Below the pieces are notes generated by a model that saw nothing but the letters and a program-made list of their open reading frames with translations, was not told the origin of the DNA and searched no databases. The position numbers and the translations under genes were made by a program. From Alienimonas chondri (GTDB lineage Bacteria; Planctomycetota; Planctomycetia; Planctomycetales; Planctomycetaceae), in contig NZ_WTPX01000039.1 in NCBI RefSeq assembly GCF_013036045.1, positions 1 to 34,447 of the forward strand: 34,447 bases of DNA. The letters run 5' to 3'. Shown piece by piece: positions 34,138-34,447 of this stretch. How positions within the stretch are numbered: the stretch's first letter is position 1; each line of letters opens with the position of its first letter.

Positions 34138-34447
34138 TCAATGCGGCGCCGGCCAAAGCGGCGCCGGCGTCACGTTCGGTCTCGGAGGCGATCGGGACGC
34201 GACTCGCGCCCGGAGCGCGGTGCGGCCGTCGCGATCGACGAACCGGCAATTTTCCAAGTTGTGGCGAACGGCGCCCGGAAGCGCACGGGGCGCGGCAACA
34301 TGGGTGTGTGCCGGCCGAACCGCCCGCCGTAGTCGCCCGCGGCCGCGGCGCAGCCGGTCTTCCACGCAATGCACGCTGACGCCGAGTCGCTCGGCGATCT
34401 GGGCGTAGGTGAACCCTTCGACGTGCTTCAGAACCAGCGCGTCCCGG
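34138..34447 (-). CDS. Sigma-70-family (ECF-like) factor, C-terminal part, runs off right edge
   Basis: Read from the right edge on the minus strand, the frame gives RDALVLKHVEGFTYAQIAER, then LGVSVHCVEDRLRRGRGRLRR. This is the sigma region 4 helix-turn-helix (L.hveG.tyaeIAe.LG.s...Ve.rl.RgR..LR) that contacts the -35 promoter box. After it comes a tail of about 60 residues rich in Arg, Pro and Ala, ending at the TGA at 34138. The N-terminal regions lie outside the window. The frame has no start codon before the edge. The class (ECF or related) is inferred from the region 4 sequence only. Confidence 0.7.
   Translation of the reverse strand, partial: RDALVLKHVEGFTYAQIAERLGVSVHCVEDRLRRGRGRLRRAVRPAHTHVAAPRALPGAVRHNLENCRFVDRDGRTALRARVASRSPPRPNVTPAPLWPAPH

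Overview
The window reads as a chromosomal segment of a high-GC planctomycete. The evidence is a DUF1559 prepilin-like protein with an H-x9-DG tail, a cysteine-rich protein built from YTV-type repeats, Tat-exported Gfo/Idh/MocA and endonuclease/exonuclease/phosphatase proteins, a non-standard FabZ/FabG/ACP cluster, and several families of small paired palindromic repeats. Genus cannot be assigned from the sequence alone. No rRNA, tRNA, CRISPR array or complete insertion sequence was seen.

Layout, left to right. 1-5.7 kb: the 3' part of a small membrane-protein gene, a MoxR AAA+ ATPase, a palindromic repeat pair, then on the minus strand a Rieske protein followed with a 4-base overlap by a cytochrome b fused to a two-haem cytochrome c (a bc-type quinol oxidoreductase), and a divergent Tat-exported EEP-fold hydrolase. 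5.7-8.8 kb: a hairpin-rich spacer, the secreted YTV-repeat cysteine-rich protein (minus) and a TIM-barrel sugar isomerase-like gene (plus). 8.8-15.6 kb: a seven-gene minus-strand run, fabZ-like, fabG, acp, second fabZ-like, pta, bpt and DUF58, the last three joined by ATGA overlaps. This links acyl-chain chemistry, acetyl-phosphate/acetyl-CoA exchange and an N-degron aminoacyl transferase. 15.8-19 kb: a Gly/Pro-rich secreted protein (minus), then three plus-strand genes: a membrane-anchored coiled-coil protein, a two-helix membrane protein and an EpmA-type EF-P lysine ligase. 19-21.2 kb: an OmpA-family envelope protein and a beta-propeller protein (minus). 21.2-23.1 kb: a two-TM retron-like reverse transcriptase with a frameshifted ORF behind it and a structured non-coding stretch in front. 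23.1-29 kb: lipoate ligase-like protein, dicarboxylate/amino-acid:cation symporter, a small secreted repeat protein, DUF1559 protein and Gfo/Idh/MocA oxidoreductase. 29-34.4 kb: Mfd, a secreted His/Asp/Arg-rich coiled-coil protein, and the C-terminal end of a sigma-70-like factor running off the right edge.

Two things deserve most attention. First, a palindromic repeat family has inserted as an exact 84-base (28-codon), frame-preserving inverted pair inside the EpmA gene, and another copy supplies the C-terminus of the gene just upstream. Copies of this family and of a second family differ by paired, compensating changes in their stems. Second, a membrane-anchored retron-like RT is preceded by a region that folds into four short hairpins enclosed by complementary arms. 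This could be an undescribed retron-like locus, but the retron signature motifs are altered and the downstream ORF looks broken.
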